A DNA stretch of 64,000 bases from Rathayibacter iranicus NCPPB 2253 = VKM Ac-1602 (GCF_003149025.1 NZ_QGDV01000004.1:62001-126000), one strand, 5' to 3'; shown: positions 46,096 to 56,758, counted from the first letter of the stretch. Made by a program: numbers and translations. The notes: a model not told the origin generated them from the letters alone.

Positions 46096-46857
46096 ATGTA
46101 CGCACCGGAGCGGCACCATGCGATCCTCGAACGCACCCGCCTCGACGGGCGCGTCGAGGTCCGCGACCTCGCACTCTCCCTCGCCGTGACGCCCGAGACG
46201 ATCCGGCGCGACCTCACGAGCCTCGAGAAGCGCGGACTGCTGCGCCGGGCCCACGGGGGCGCGATCCTCGTCGAACGCCTCGGCATAGAGCCCGAGGTCG
46301 CCGCCAGGGAGGGGCACCTCGCCGGCGAAAAGGATCGCATCGCTACCGCCGCCCTCGCCGAGGTACCCGATGGCGGCTCCATCGCCATTGACGCGGGCAC
46401 GACGACGGTACGCCTGGCAGAACTACTCCCCCTCGACCGCCGACTGACGGTCGTCACCCACTCCCTCCCCGTCGCGGTGGCGCTCGTCGGTCGGCCCAAC
46501 ATCGACCTTCACCTCATCGGTGGTCACCTGCGCGGAGTAACGCAGGCCGCGGTCGGCCCCTGGGTCACTCAGGTGATCTCCTCCGTCTCAGTGGACGTCG
46601 CCTTCATCGGCACGAACGGCATCAGTCGGGAGCGTGGGCTCACCACGCCCGACCTCGACGAGGCCGTCGTCAAGTCCGCGATCATCGCCTCCGCTCGCCG
46701 AGTGGTAGTGCTCGCCGACCACTCGAAGTTCGGCCGCCAGGACTTCGGGCACGTCGCCCCACTGTCTGCGATCGACACCGTCATCACGGACAGCGATGTC
46801 GACGACGAACTCGCGGACGACATCGAGTCCGCCGGCCCGGAGGTCGTGCGCGCATGA
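46096..46857 (+). CDS. fruR: DeoR-family regulator of the fructose PTS operon
   Basis: 253 residues from MYAPERHHAILERTR. N-terminal winged HTH (VTPETIRRDLTSLEKRGLL, then RRAHGGAIL) and C-terminal sugar-phosphate sensor domain (AIDAGTTTVRLAELL, TNGISRERGLTTPDLDEA, DHSKFGR). Typical DeoR length. By position it probably senses fructose-1-phosphate and represses the four-gene operon it heads. Its stop overlaps fruK (ATGA). Confidence 0.88.
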   Translation: MYAPERHHAILERTRLDGRVEVRDLALSLAVTPETIRRDLTSLEKRGLLRRAHGGAILVERLGIEPEVAAREGHLAGEKDRIATAALAEVPDGGSIAIDAGTTTVRLAELLPLDRRLTVVTHSLPVAVALVGRPNIDLHLIGGHLRGVTQAAVGPWVTQVISSVSVDVAFIGTNGISRERGLTTPDLDEAVVKSAIIASARRVVVLADHSKFGRQDFGHVAPLSAIDTVITDSDVDDELADDIESAGPEVVRA

Positions 46858-47813
46858 TCGTCACCGTCACCGCCAATCCGAGCATCGACGTCACCCTCTC
46901 CACGAGCGGCTTCGTCATCGGTGAGGTGAACCGCGCCCACGATGTCCGGCGCGACCCCGCAGGCAAGGGAGTCAACGTCGCGCGAGCCCTCGCCCGCAAC
47001 GGCGTGGAGGCGACAGCGGTCTACCCGGCGGATGCGTCGACCGGTCTTGATCTCTCGGCCATGCTCGAGGCCGCTGGAGTGCGCTCAGCAAGCGCGCCGA
47101 TCGCCCGCCCGATCCGCACCAACATCACCGTGGTTGACGATCGCACCGGTCACACGACCAAGATCAACGAGCCCGGTCCCGTCGTCACGGCAGAAGAGGC
47201 GCGAGCACTCGCGGAGTTAATTGGCGAGCACGTCTCGGCCTCACCTCGCTGGCTGGTCGCCTGTGGCAGCGTGCCTCCCGGCCTCGGAGCGGACTTTTAT
47301 CCGGCCCTCGGTCGACTTGCCCAGCATTTCGGCGTCCCCCTCGCCGTCGACACCTCGGGGGCACCCTTGACCGCGATCGTCGCGGCCGGCACCGCCACCC
47401 TGGTCAAGCCCAACCTCGAGGAGCTCGAAGAACTCCTCGGCCGCTCCCTGACGACGGTCGGAGACGCCGTCACCGGAGCCCGCGCTCTCCTGCAGCTGCC
47501 CGACGCGCGAGCGCTGGTCAGTCTCGGAGAGCACGGCGCCCTCCTTGTCACGGCGCACGCGTCGTGGTGGGCCGGTGCCCCCGCTGTCGTGCCCCTCAGC
47601 ACGGTGGGGGCCGGCGACAGCACGCTCGCCGGCTACCTCTCGGCCGTCGAGGCCACGGAGGCGGAGCGCCTCGCGACAGCCGTCGCCTGGGGCACCGCCG
47701 CCGTCCAGCTCCCGGGTAGTGAAGCTCCCGGACCCACCTCCCTCCGCCTCGACGACGTCACCGTCCTCGAGAATCCCGAACCCCACCTCCCGATTGGAGA
47801 ACTGAGCGCATGA
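46854..47813 (+). CDS. fruK: 1-phosphofructokinase
   Basis: 319 residues. PfkB-type ribokinase fold: TANPSIDVTL at the N-terminus, GGK-like AGKGVNVARALARNG, VKPNLEELEELLG, and the catalytic GAGDSTLAGYL with base Asp. Converts fructose-1-phosphate, produced by the PTS, to fructose-1,6-bisphosphate. Four-base overlaps on both sides. Confidence 0.94.
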   Translation: MIVTVTANPSIDVTLSTSGFVIGEVNRAHDVRRDPAGKGVNVARALARNGVEATAVYPADASTGLDLSAMLEAAGVRSASAPIARPIRTNITVVDDRTGHTTKINEPGPVVTAEEARALAELIGEHVSASPRWLVACGSVPPGLGADFYPALGRLAQHFGVPLAVDTSGAPLTAIVAAGTATLVKPNLEELEELLGRSLTTVGDAVTGARALLQLPDARALVSLGEHGALLVTAHASWWAGAPAVVPLSTVGAGDSTLAGYLSAVEATEAERLATAVAWGTAAVQLPGSEAPGPTSLRLDDVTVLENPEPHLPIGELSA

Positions 47814-48262
47814 CTGCTCTCACCGAGGCGTCGACCGTCATCGTCGACCTATCCGCCGCCACGAAAGACGAGGCCACCGCGCAGCTCGCGAAGACGCTCG
47901 CAGACGCCGGCCGCGTCACTGATCTCGACGGCTTCCTCGCCGACGTCCGCGACCGCGAGTCGCAGATGGCCACCGGAATGCCCGGCGGCATTGGCATCCC
48001 CCACGCCCGCTCGTCGCATGTCGTCGCACCGAGTGTGGCCGTTGGCATCGCGAAGCAGGGCGTCGACTTCGGCGCCCCCGACGGTCCCGCCGACCTGATC
48101 TTCCTGATCGCAGCCCCGGACGGCGCCGATCAGGCGCATCTCAAGATCCTCGCTCAGCTCGCCCGCAAACTGATCCACGAGTCCTTCACCGGTTCCCTCC
48201 GCGCCGCTGCCAGCGGCCAGGAGGTCGCGGACATCATCGCCAGAGAGGTTGTCGTCTCGTGA
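47810..48262 (+). CDS. Fructose PTS EIIA component
   Basis: 150 residues. EIIA-2 domain with GGIGIPHARSSHVVAP, the active His near residue 63, and DLIFLIAAPDGADQAHLKIL. A stand-alone EIIA; no HPr-like (FPr) domain is fused, and no HPr or EI gene is in the window. Its stop overlaps the EIIBC start as GTGA. Confidence 0.93.
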   Translation: MTALTEASTVIVDLSAATKDEATAQLAKTLADAGRVTDLDGFLADVRDRESQMATGMPGGIGIPHARSSHVVAPSVAVGIAKQGVDFGAPDGPADLIFLIAAPDGADQAHLKILAQLARKLIHESFTGSLRAAASGQEVADIIAREVVVS

Positions 48263-50064
48263 AGATCGTCGCCGTCACCAGCTGCATCGCCGGTATCGCC
48301 CATACGTACATGGCGGCCGAAGCCCTCGAGCAGGCCGCCAAGAAGAAGGGGTACGAGATTCAGGTCGAGACCCAGGGCGCTGCGGGCTCCGACCCCATGT
48401 CGGACCAGACCATCGCCGACGCCGATGTCGTAATCCTCGCTGCCGATCTCGAGGTCCGCGGCAAGGACCGCTTCGCGGGCAAGCCCACCCTGGAGGTCGG
48501 CACGTCGGAGGCGCTCGCAAAGGCCGCCGACGTGATCGACCGCGCCGCCGCGAAGGCCCAAGACGTCCCGGCCGCCGCCGGACCGCGCTTCGTCGCCGTC
48601 ACCAGCTGCATTGCGGGCATCGCGCACACCTACATGGCGGCGGAGGCGCTCGAGCAGGCCGCGAAGAAGCGGGGCTACCCGATTCATGTCGAGACCCAGG
48701 GAGCAGCCGGCTCGGACGAGATGAGCGCGGGCGACATCGCCGCCGCCGACGTCGTCATCTTCGCCGCCGACCTCGACGTCCGAGGCCAGGAGCGCTTTGC
48801 CGGAAAGCCCGTGCTCCGGGTCGGCGTGGCGGAAGCGCTCTCTCGGCCCGACGAAGTCCTCGACCGTGCGCTCGCCCTGCGCGGGTCCGACGCGGCCGCT
48901 CCCGCCCGCCCGGCCGCGGCACCCGCTGCGCCGAAGAAGGTCGGCGTCGGCACGCGCATCCGGCAAAACCTGATGACCGGCGTCTCGTACATGATCCCGT
49001 TCGTCGCGGCCGGCGGTCTGCTGATCGCTCTTTCGTTCCTATTCGGCGGCTATACGATCACCGATTTCAAGGCTCAGCAGATCATCGACAACGGCTTCAA
49101 CGTCATGAACGTCACGGACTGGGCCGGAGTGATGTTCCTCATCGGTGGGGCGACGTTCGCGTTCCTCGTGCCGGTTCTCTCCGGTTTCATCGCTTTCGGC
49201 ATCGCCGACCGACCCGGCATCGCCCCGGGCTTTCTCGGCGGAGCGGTCGCCGTCACTGTCGGCGCCGGGTTCCTCGGCGGCCTCGCCTCCGGTTTCATCG
49301 CTGGATACGCCGCGCTCTACATCTCGCGGATCAAGTTGCCGGCGGCGTTCAGATCGTTGATGCCTGTCGTGATCATTCCCCTGATCGCAACCTTCATCAC
49401 TGGCTTCCTAATGTTCGTCGTGCTCGGCGCTCCGCTGCGCGCGCTGAGCGAGGGCCTGTCGGCCTGGCTGTCTGGCCTGACGGGCGGCAACCTGATCATC
49501 CTGGGCATCATCCTGGGCCTGATGATGGCGTTCGACATGGGCGGACCGGTCAACAAGGTGGCCTATGCCTTCGCGACCACAGGTCTCGCCTCCGTCCCCG
49601 CCGACGGCGACCCGAACTCGGTGCAATTCAAGGTGATGGCAATCGTGATGGCCGCGGGGATGACGCCTCCGCTGGGCCTCGCCCTGGCCACGTCCCTCCG
49701 CAAGCGTCTCTTCACCGACGCAGAGCGCCAGAACGGCAAGGCGGCGTACCTACTCGGTGCGTCCTTCATCTCGGAGGGAGCAATCCCGTTCGCCGCGGTC
49801 GACCCGCTCCGCGTGATCCCTTCGGCGATGGTCGGTTCGGCCGTGACGGGAGCGCTGGTGGCATTGTTCGGATCGACGCTCCGTGCCCCTCACGGTGGAG
49901 TCTGGGTGACCGGTCTCGTTGGGGAGCCGGTGCTCTACCTGATTGCGATCCTCGTCGGGATGGTCGTCACCGCCGTCTGCGTCATCATCGCGAAGAGCGT
50001 CACGCGCGCTGCCGTGGTCGCCGAGGTGCCTGAGCCCGCCGCGGCCCAGCCCGTAGCCGCCTAA
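48259..50064 (+). CDS. fruA: Fructose PTS EIIB-EIIB-EIIC permease with duplicated EIIB domain
   Basis: 601 residues. Two EIIB domains in tandem (about 1-95 and 113-208), each with VAVTSCIAGIAHTYMAAEAL and the phospho-accepting Cys, then an Ala/Pro linker and the EIIC channel (about 235-590: RIRQNLMTGVSYMIPFVAAG, GIADRPGIAPGFLGG, FDMGGPVNKVAYAF, ISEGAIPFAA). In E. coli FruA the first EIIB copy lacks the cysteine; here both keep it. The usual ACPTGIAHT reads SCIAGIAHT. Imports fructose as fructose-1-phosphate. Confidence 0.94.
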   Translation: MKIVAVTSCIAGIAHTYMAAEALEQAAKKKGYEIQVETQGAAGSDPMSDQTIADADVVILAADLEVRGKDRFAGKPTLEVGTSEALAKAADVIDRAAAKAQDVPAAAGPRFVAVTSCIAGIAHTYMAAEALEQAAKKRGYPIHVETQGAAGSDEMSAGDIAAADVVIFAADLDVRGQERFAGKPVLRVGVAEALSRPDEVLDRALALRGSDAAAPARPAAAPAAPKKVGVGTRIRQNLMTGVSYMIPFVAAGGLLIALSFLFGGYTITDFKAQQIIDNGFNVMNVTDWAGVMFLIGGATFAFLVPVLSGFIAFGIADRPGIAPGFLGGAVAVTVGAGFLGGLASGFIAGYAALYISRIKLPAAFRSLMPVVIIPLIATFITGFLMFVVLGAPLRALSEGLSAWLSGLTGGNLIILGIILGLMMAFDMGGPVNKVAYAFATTGLASVPADGDPNSVQFKVMAIVMAAGMTPPLGLALATSLRKRLFTDAERQNGKAAYLLGASFISEGAIPFAAVDPLRVIPSAMVGSAVTGALVALFGSTLRAPHGGVWVTGLVGEPVLYLIAILVGMVVTAVCVIIAKSVTRAAVVAEVPEPAAAQPVAA

Positions 50065-50095
50065 CTCCCACCGACCGGCCGTCCTGAGCGGCCCC

Positions 50096-50161
50096 GCCGG
50101 CGGTCGCCCTCACGCCTCCTCCCCCTCTCCGAGGGAGGTGACGATGGGGACGACCGCCGGC
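50096..50161 (+). terminator. Long hairpin after the fructose operon
   Basis: GCCGGCGGTCG (50096-50106) pairs with CGACCGCCGGC (50151-50161); an inner CCTCCC/GGGAGG pair can stack within the loop. No T run follows. It begins 32 bases after the EIIBC stop. Confidence 0.5.
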
Positions 50162-50182
50162 TTCTGCGTTCCCGGGCTGTGC

Positions 50183-50231
50183 GATCTGCAGGAGGCTGTC
50201 CTCTGCGCAGGAGGCTGTCCGATCTGCAGGA
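50183..50231. repeat. Short direct repeats GCAGGAGGCTGTCC
   Basis: GCAGGAGGCTGTCC occurs at 50188-50201 and 50207-50220, and GATCTGCAGGA at 50183-50193 and 50221-50231, making 2.5 units of about 19 bases. The 50065-50360 gap otherwise holds only the hairpin and the exonuclease gene's upstream region. Confidence 0.75.
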
Positions 50232-50360
50232 GAACGTGCGATTACCAGGGGATCCGCACGCTGCCGACGACGCCCCGGGCCGAATTGGCGTCTGACGGCG
50301 ACATCCCCTGCACATCGCACCGTCCTGCGAGCGTTGGTACCTCCTCCGTACAATGCAGGG

Positions 50361-51197
50361 GTGACCCCCACGCCGCTCCGCATCGCCTCCGTCAATGTCA
50401 ACGGGGTCCGCGCCGCCTTCCGGAAGGGGATGGGCGACTGGCTCGCCGCGCGAGACGTCGACATCCTTGCCCTGCAAGAGGTCCGCGCCTCCACCGACGA
50501 CTTGACGGGCCTGCTCGGCGACGACTGGGACGTGCTGCACGACGAGGCCACCGCCAAGGGCCGCGCCGGAGTCGCACTCGCCTCGCGCAATCGCGCCACG
50601 ATCCACCGGGTCGCTTTCGGTGCGGACGACTTCGATTCGGCCGGGCGGTGGCTCGAGGCCGACTACGCGGTCGGTGACCGCACGCTCACAGTCGTCTCGA
50701 CATACGTCCACTCGGGCGAGGTTGACACCCCCAAGCAGGTCGAGAAGTACCGCTTCCTCGACGCGATGAAGGAGCGCCTTCCCGAGTTGCAAGCGCACAA
50801 TCCGCTGGCACTCGTGGTGGGTGACCTCAACGTCGGCCACCGCACGCTCGACATCAAGAACTGGAAGGGCAACGTCAAGAAGGCCGGCTTCCTGCCACAG
50901 GAGCGCGCCTACTTCGACGAGTTCGTCGGCGCGGAAGACGATCCCAACTACAACGCCGGTGCGGGCCTGGGCTGGATCGACCTCGGCCGACGCTGGGCGG
51001 GTGAGGTGGCCGGCCCGTACACCTGGTGGTCGCAGCGCGGCAAGGCTTTCGACACCGATACCGGCTGGCGCCTGGACTACCAACTGGCGACCCCCGAGCT
51101 CGCGACACTCGCCCGTTCCTATACCGTCGACCGCGCCGACGCCTACGACACTCGCTGGTCCGACCACGCCCCGGTGGTCGTGGACTACGAACTCTGA
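50361..51197 (+). CDS. xth: Exodeoxyribonuclease III
   Basis: 278 residues from the GTG in caggGTGACCCCC; an ATG-like start 27 bases upstream (50334) is the alternative. EEP-fold AP endonuclease: ASVNVNGVRAA, DILALQEVRAS (metal Glu), TYVHSGE, LVVGDLNVGHRTLDIKNWKG and the C-terminal RLDYQLAT and WSDHAPVVVDYEL (catalytic His). Repairs abasic sites. The family member here has the longer NWKG...KKAGFLPQE insert common in actinobacteria. Confidence 0.92.
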   Translation: MTPTPLRIASVNVNGVRAAFRKGMGDWLAARDVDILALQEVRASTDDLTGLLGDDWDVLHDEATAKGRAGVALASRNRATIHRVAFGADDFDSAGRWLEADYAVGDRTLTVVSTYVHSGEVDTPKQVEKYRFLDAMKERLPELQAHNPLALVVGDLNVGHRTLDIKNWKGNVKKAGFLPQERAYFDEFVGAEDDPNYNAGAGLGWIDLGRRWAGEVAGPYTWWSQRGKAFDTDTGWRLDYQLATPELATLARSYTVDRADAYDTRWSDHAPVVVDYEL

Positions 51198-52268
<1,071 letters not shown>

Positions 52269-52285
52269 GCGCGCCCCGGCGTGCT

Positions 52286-52339
52286 GACTGTCCAAAAGTT
52301 GTCGCACTCGGCGCCGAGTGCGACAACTTTTGGACAGTC
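52286..52339. terminator. 54-bp perfect palindrome between trpS and glpK
   Basis: GACTGTCCAAAAGTTGTCGC continuing ACTCGGC (52286-52312) is followed immediately by its exact reverse complement (52313-52339); there is no spacer. The AAAA/TTTT tracts near the base would give U-rich ends in either direction, so it can end both convergent transcripts. Confidence 0.85.
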
Positions 52340-52353
52340 GCGACGGGGCTGGT

Positions 52354-53868
52354 CTACTGCACGTCCTCGTCGACCCAGTCGAACGTCTTGGTGACGGCCT
52401 TCTTCCAGAGGCGGTACTGGCGAGCGGCCTCGTCCTGGTCCATCTGGGGGGTCCAGCGCGAGTCCTCCTGCCAGTTCTGGCGCAGGTCGTCGAGGTTCGC
52501 CCAGAAGCCGACCGCGAGGCCGGCCGCGTAGGCCGCTCCCAAAGCGGTGGTCTCTGCAACGACCGGACGGACAACCGGAACTCCAAGGATGTCGGCCTGG
52601 AACTGCATGAGCAGGTTGTTGGCGATCATTCCGCCGTCGACTTTCAGCTCCTGCAGCGGCACACCGGAGTCGGCGTTGACCGCATCCAAGACCTCGCGGG
52701 TCTGGAACGCGGTCGCCTCCAGCGCAGCCCGGGCGATGTGGCCCTTGTTGACGTAGCGGGTGAGGCCCACGAGAGCTCCGCGCGCGTCCGAGCGCCAGTA
52801 GGGCGCGAACAGGCCCGAGAACGCGGGGACGAAGTAGGCGCCTCCGTTATCTTCGACCGTGGCGGCCAGCGCCTCGACCTCGGGGGCTGAACCGATGAGG
52901 CCCAGGTTGTCACGCAGCCACTGGATCAGGGAGCCGGAGACAGCGATCGAGCCCTCAAGCGCGTAGTGCACCTCGCCGTCGCCGAGCTTGTAGCCGATGG
53001 TAGTCAACAGCCCGTTCTTCGAATGGACGATCTCGGTACCGGTGTTGAAGATCAAGAAGTTGCCGGTGCCGTAGGTGTTCTTCGCCTCGCCCGGATCGAA
53101 CGCAGCCTGGCCGAAAGTCGCGGCCTGCTGGTCGCCGAGGATGCCCGCGATCGGCACCTCGCGTAGCAGCGACGAGGACTCGACGTGGCCGTACACCTCG
53201 GACGAAGAGCAGACCTCGGGGAGCATCGACTTCGGCACCCCGAAGGCCTCGAGGATGTCGTCGCGCCACTCGAGGGTCTCGAGGTCGAGGAAGAGGGTGC
53301 GGGACGCATTGGTGACGTCGGTCTTGTGGACGCCGCCGTCGATGCCGCCGGTCAGATTCCAGAGGACCCAGGTGTCGGTGGTGCCGAAGAGGAGATCGCC
53401 CGCGTCCGCCTTCTCGCGCGCACCCTCGACGTTCTCGAGGATCCAGACGATCTTGGTGCCGGAGAAGTAGGTCGCGAGCGGGAGGCCCACGATCGACTTG
53501 AAGCGGTCAGCGCCCACGTCGCCGGCGAGGCGGTCGACGATCGACTGGGTGCGGGTGTCCTGCCAGACGATCGCGTTGTAGACAGGCTTGCCGGTTGTCT
53601 TGTCCCAGACGACAGCGGTTTCACGCTGGTTGGTGATGCCGACAGAGGCGATGTCATGGCGAGTGAGGTCGGCGCGGGAGAGGGCCTGGCCGATCACCTC
53701 GCGGACGTTGTTCCAGATCTCGACCGGGTCGTGCTCGACCCAGCCGGCGCGCGGGAAGATTTGCTCGTGCTCCTTCTGGCCGGTGGAGACGATTGATCCC
53801 TTCTTATCGAAGATGATCGCGCGGGACGACGTGGTCCCCTGGTCGATAGCAATGACGTAGTCAGCCAT
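52354..53868 (-). CDS. glpK: Glycerol kinase
   Basis: 504 residues, ATG with AAGGAG upstream. Phosphorylates glycerol to glycerol-3-phosphate. FGGY family: [15 protein letters not shown] (phosphate loop), [38 protein letters not shown], and [15 protein letters not shown]. Downstream of glpF by 36 bases, giving a glpF-glpK unit. Confidence 0.96.
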   Translation of the reverse strand: MADYVIAIDQGTTSSRAIIFDKKGSIVSTGQKEHEQIFPRAGWVEHDPVEIWNNVREVIGQALSRADLTRHDIASVGITNQRETAVVWDKTTGKPVYNAIVWQDTRTQSIVDRLAGDVGADRFKSIVGLPLATYFSGTKIVWILENVEGAREKADAGDLLFGTTDTWVLWNLTGGIDGGVHKTDVTNASRTLFLDLETLEWRDDILEAFGVPKSMLPEVCSSSEVYGHVESSSLLREVPIAGILGDQQAATFGQAAFDPGEAKNTYGTGNFLIFNTGTEIVHSKNGLLTTIGYKLGDGEVHYALEGSIAVSGSLIQWLRDNLGLIGSAPEVEALAATVEDNGGAYFVPAFSGLFAPYWRSDARGALVGLTRYVNKGHIARAALEATAFQTREVLDAVNADSGVPLQELKVDGGMIANNLLMQFQADILGVPVVRPVVAETTALGAAYAAGLAVGFWANLDDLRQNWQEDSRWTPQMDQDEAARQYRLWKKAVTKTFDWVDEDVQ

Positions 53869-53904
53869 GAATGATTACTCCTTTGTAACGGGGTGAACGG
53901 CGGC

Positions 53905-54663
53905 TCAGAGGACAGGGAGCAGCGCCAACGAGGAGAAGCCTGCCAGCACACCGCCGACGATCGGGCCGGCGACGGGGACCCAGGCGTAGCTCCAGTCGCT
54001 GGAGCCCTTGCCCTTGATCGGGAGCAACGCGTGTGCGATGCGGGGTCCGAGGTCACGGGCCGGGTTGATGGCGTAGCCGGTCGGGCCGCCGAGCGACGCG
54101 CCAATCGCGATTACCAGGATGGCGACGGGGAGAGCGCCGAGTGCGGCGAGTCCGCCGTCGCCCTGGCGTCCGCCGCCGAAGCCGATGACGACGAAGACGA
54201 GGACGAAGGTGCCGATGACCTCGGTGACGAAGTTCCAGCCGTAGGAGCGGATCGCCGGGCCGGTCGAGAAGACGCCGAGCTTGTTGGCCGCGTCGGGCTC
54301 CTCGTCGAAGTGCTGCTTATAGGCGAGCCAGCAGAACACGGCGCCGAGGATCGCACCGATCATCTGGGCGAGGATGTAGACGAGGATCGAGGTGATGTTC
54401 ACCGGGACACCCGAGCCGAATTCGGTCGCTCCGCTGGCGACGAGGCCCAGGGTGACCGCGGGGTTGAGGTGCGCCCCCGAGTTGTACGAGACGATCACGC
54501 CGGCGAAGACCGCAAAGCCCCAGCCGATGTTGACCATGAGGGTCCCGCCGTTCAGACCCTTGCTCTTGACGAGCGCGACGTTGGCGACGACTCCGCAGCC
54601 GAGGAGCACGAGCATCGCCGTCCCCACCACTTCGGCAAGGAACACCACTCCGAGATTGTCCAC
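53905..54663 (-). CDS. glpF: Glycerol facilitator / aquaporin (MIP family)
   Basis: 252 residues from GTG with AAAAGG five bases upstream. Six membrane segments and two half-helices with the NPA motifs: AHLNPAVTLGL and AINPARDLGPR. The Asp after the second NPA (NPARD) is characteristic of glycerol-permeable members. Lets glycerol in for GlpK. Confidence 0.94.
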   Translation of the reverse strand: MDNLGVVFLAEVVGTAMLVLLGCGVVANVALVKSKGLNGGTLMVNIGWGFAVFAGVIVSYNSGAHLNPAVTLGLVASGATEFGSGVPVNITSILVYILAQMIGAILGAVFCWLAYKQHFDEEPDAANKLGVFSTGPAIRSYGWNFVTEVIGTFVLVFVVIGFGGGRQGDGGLAALGALPVAILVIAIGASLGGPTGYAINPARDLGPRIAHALLPIKGKGSSDWSYAWVPVAGPIVGGVLAGFSSLALLPVL

Positions 54664-54802
54664 GTTGACCTTTTCCTTTTCGTGTGACGGATGCGCTGAG
54701 GCATCCGCGGCGGGCTGCGATGCCCGACGTGTGTGAAGTTATCGGCGCCCTGACGTAGCGACAAGGAACGGCGCGTGCACGTTTGTGCGTTGTCACGACG
54801 AA

Positions 54803-54834
54803 AGCCCCGGATGCGGTGTTATCGATCCGGGGCT
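54803..54834 (-). terminator. Terminator of glpD
   Basis: On the minus strand AGCCCCGGAT, 12-base loop, ATCCGGGGCT, then TTTCG. It lies 16 bases past the glpD stop and separates glpD from glpFK. Confidence 0.85.
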
Positions 54835-54849
54835 CGCATCAGTCGCCGA

Positions 54850-56604
54850 TCAGGAAGCCGGAACAGCGGTCGGGGCCTGCACCGAAGTGCCCCCGACATC
54901 GACTCCGTTGTACTCCTTAAGATGCGCGATGGTCGCGTCGACCTCGCTCGCCCGCCTCGCATCGTCCCACCCAAGCACAGCACCGGTGTGCTCGGCGAGT
55001 TCTTCGAGGAGCTCGCGGCTCAGTCCGCCGGTGAAGGCGTGATTGGTGCGGCGCATGACCAGGTCGATCAGGTGGACGACGCTCTCATGCTGTGCCAGGT
55101 AGCGGATCTCACCGGTGGTGAAGTCTTTATCGAAGTCGAGCGCCTCATCGTGGCCGTCGGCCAGCGCCTCGATGACCTCTTGCGCACGCGTGCCGTAGCG
55201 CTCGAGGAGTTGGCCTGTCCGTGCAGAGGACAATCCGGAGCGGTGCTGGCTGATCCACTGCGCGCGCGACGCGTCGGTGCGGGGGAAGCCCTTGCCACCT
55301 CCAATGGGGGTCTTCACCGTGGAGACGCGGCGAGTCACGCCGATCCGCGTGAAGACCTCGTTCGACAGGTGCTCGGACAGCGCACGGAAGGTCGTCCACT
55401 TCCCGCCGACAAGACTCAGGACGGTGGCACCCTTGCCGGGCAGCGTGGAGGGCTCGATGCGGTAATCGCGCGAGACGAAGCCGGGGGCCTCGTCGTCGTG
55501 ACGAGGCAGCGGACGGATGCCGGAGAACTTGAAGACGATTTGCGAGCGATCCACCGTGATCGCCGGGAAAACGTGGTTCACGAGTTCGAAGAAGTAGTCG
55601 ATCTCCTCCTCCGTGCACACTGCCGGCTTGGTCGGATCAGCGTCGATGTCGGTCGTGCCGACCATGACGCGGCCCTTCAGCGGATAGATGAGGACGATGC
55701 GGCCATCACTGTGCTCGAAGAACATCTCGCGGCCCTCGCACGCTTCGACCAGCTCGGGGTTGTCGAGCACGATATGCGAGCCCTTGGTGCCGCCCATGAA
55801 CTGCGTCTTCGTGCCGAGCGCGGTGTTCGTGAAGTCAGTCCAGGGACCGGACACGTTCACGACGATGTCCGCTGCGAACGTGAACTCCTCGCCGCTCTCT
55901 CGGTCGCGGAGGACCACGCCCTTCTCGTCAGCGCCAACCGCTTCGACATAGTTGGCCGCACGGGCCTTCTTGCCGCCGACGAGCGCGTCGTGCAGCACGT
56001 CGAGCGCCAGACGCTCCGGCTCGTGCACCGAGGCATCGAAGTACGTGGCGGTGTACTTAATGTTCGGGTCAAGCTTGGGCAGCTCGGCGAGCGAGCGCTT
56101 GCGGCCGTGGAACTGGTGACGCGGAACAGTGCCGCCGTCGCGGGAGAAGAAGTCGTACAGCGTCAGGCCGACCTTGATCAGCAGCGCACCGCGTTCCTGC
56201 GGCTTGCCCGACTTGTGCGTCAGGAAGCGCAGCGGGGCCGCGAGGATACCCGAGAAGGTGGAGTAAATCGGAATGGTGGTCTGTAGCGGCTTCACATAAT
56301 GCGGCGCAATTTTCAGCAGACCGTTGCGCTCGTGCACACCCTCGTTCACGAGTCGGAACTCGCCATTTTCGAGGTAGCGGATGCCGCCGTGGATCATGTG
56401 GCTCGAGGCACTGGAGGCACCCGAGACATAATCGCCGCGCTCGACGAGAGCCACGTCGACGCCGTTGAGCGCGAGCTCGCGGAACGTCCCGATGCCGTTG
56501 ATGCCACCGCCGATGACCAGGACGGTTGCGCGGGGGGTGTCGCGGAGAGCAGCGACGCTCCCACGCAGAGCGGAGTTTTCGGGAGTTCCGTCGGACTGTG
56601 CCAC
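54850..56604 (-). CDS. glpD: Aerobic glycerol-3-phosphate dehydrogenase
   Basis: 584 residues if started at the GTG at 56604, which has an AAGGCGAG site; a GTG at 56649 would add 15 residues. Membrane-associated FAD enzyme making dihydroxyacetone phosphate and reducing quinone. Seen: ATVLVIGGGINGIGTFRELA (FAD fold), SSASSHMIHGGIRYLENGEF, KGSHIVLDN, IVLIYPLKGRVMVGTTD, FSGIRPLPRHDD, and a C-terminal helical domain. Closely faces the SorC regulator. Confidence 0.94.
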   Translation of the reverse strand: MAQSDGTPENSALRGSVAALRDTPRATVLVIGGGINGIGTFRELALNGVDVALVERGDYVSGASSASSHMIHGGIRYLENGEFRLVNEGVHERNGLLKIAPHYVKPLQTTIPIYSTFSGILAAPLRFLTHKSGKPQERGALLIKVGLTLYDFFSRDGGTVPRHQFHGRKRSLAELPKLDPNIKYTATYFDASVHEPERLALDVLHDALVGGKKARAANYVEAVGADEKGVVLRDRESGEEFTFAADIVVNVSGPWTDFTNTALGTKTQFMGGTKGSHIVLDNPELVEACEGREMFFEHSDGRIVLIYPLKGRVMVGTTDIDADPTKPAVCTEEEIDYFFELVNHVFPAITVDRSQIVFKFSGIRPLPRHDDEAPGFVSRDYRIEPSTLPGKGATVLSLVGGKWTTFRALSEHLSNEVFTRIGVTRRVSTVKTPIGGGKGFPRTDASRAQWISQHRSGLSSARTGQLLERYGTRAQEVIEALADGHDEALDFDKDFTTGEIRYLAQHESVVHLIDLVMRRTNHAFTGGLSRELLEELAEHTGAVLGWDDARRASEVDATIAHLKEYNGVDVGGTSVQAPTAVPAS

Positions 56605-56702
56605 TTCGTACTCGCCTTCGTGTCGTAGGGGTGTCGTCGAGGCCTTCACACATCATCGACGTCGGAGATGGACGATTGATTTCGCGAAGGAATACAGTCA
56701 TC

Positions 56703-56729
56703 CTTGACCCGACAACACATCCGGTCAAG
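56703..56729. promoter_or_regulatory. Candidate operator between glpD and the SorC regulator
   Basis: CTTGACC (56703-56709) and GGTCAAG (56723-56729) form a perfect 7-bp inverted repeat with a 13-base centre. It lies 30 bases ahead of the regulator start and about 100 bases ahead of glpD, a suitable place for a tetrameric SorC-type protein to control both. Confidence 0.5.
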
Positions 56730-56758
56730 TCCGGTGGAAATCCGTGCAAGGAGCCCCA

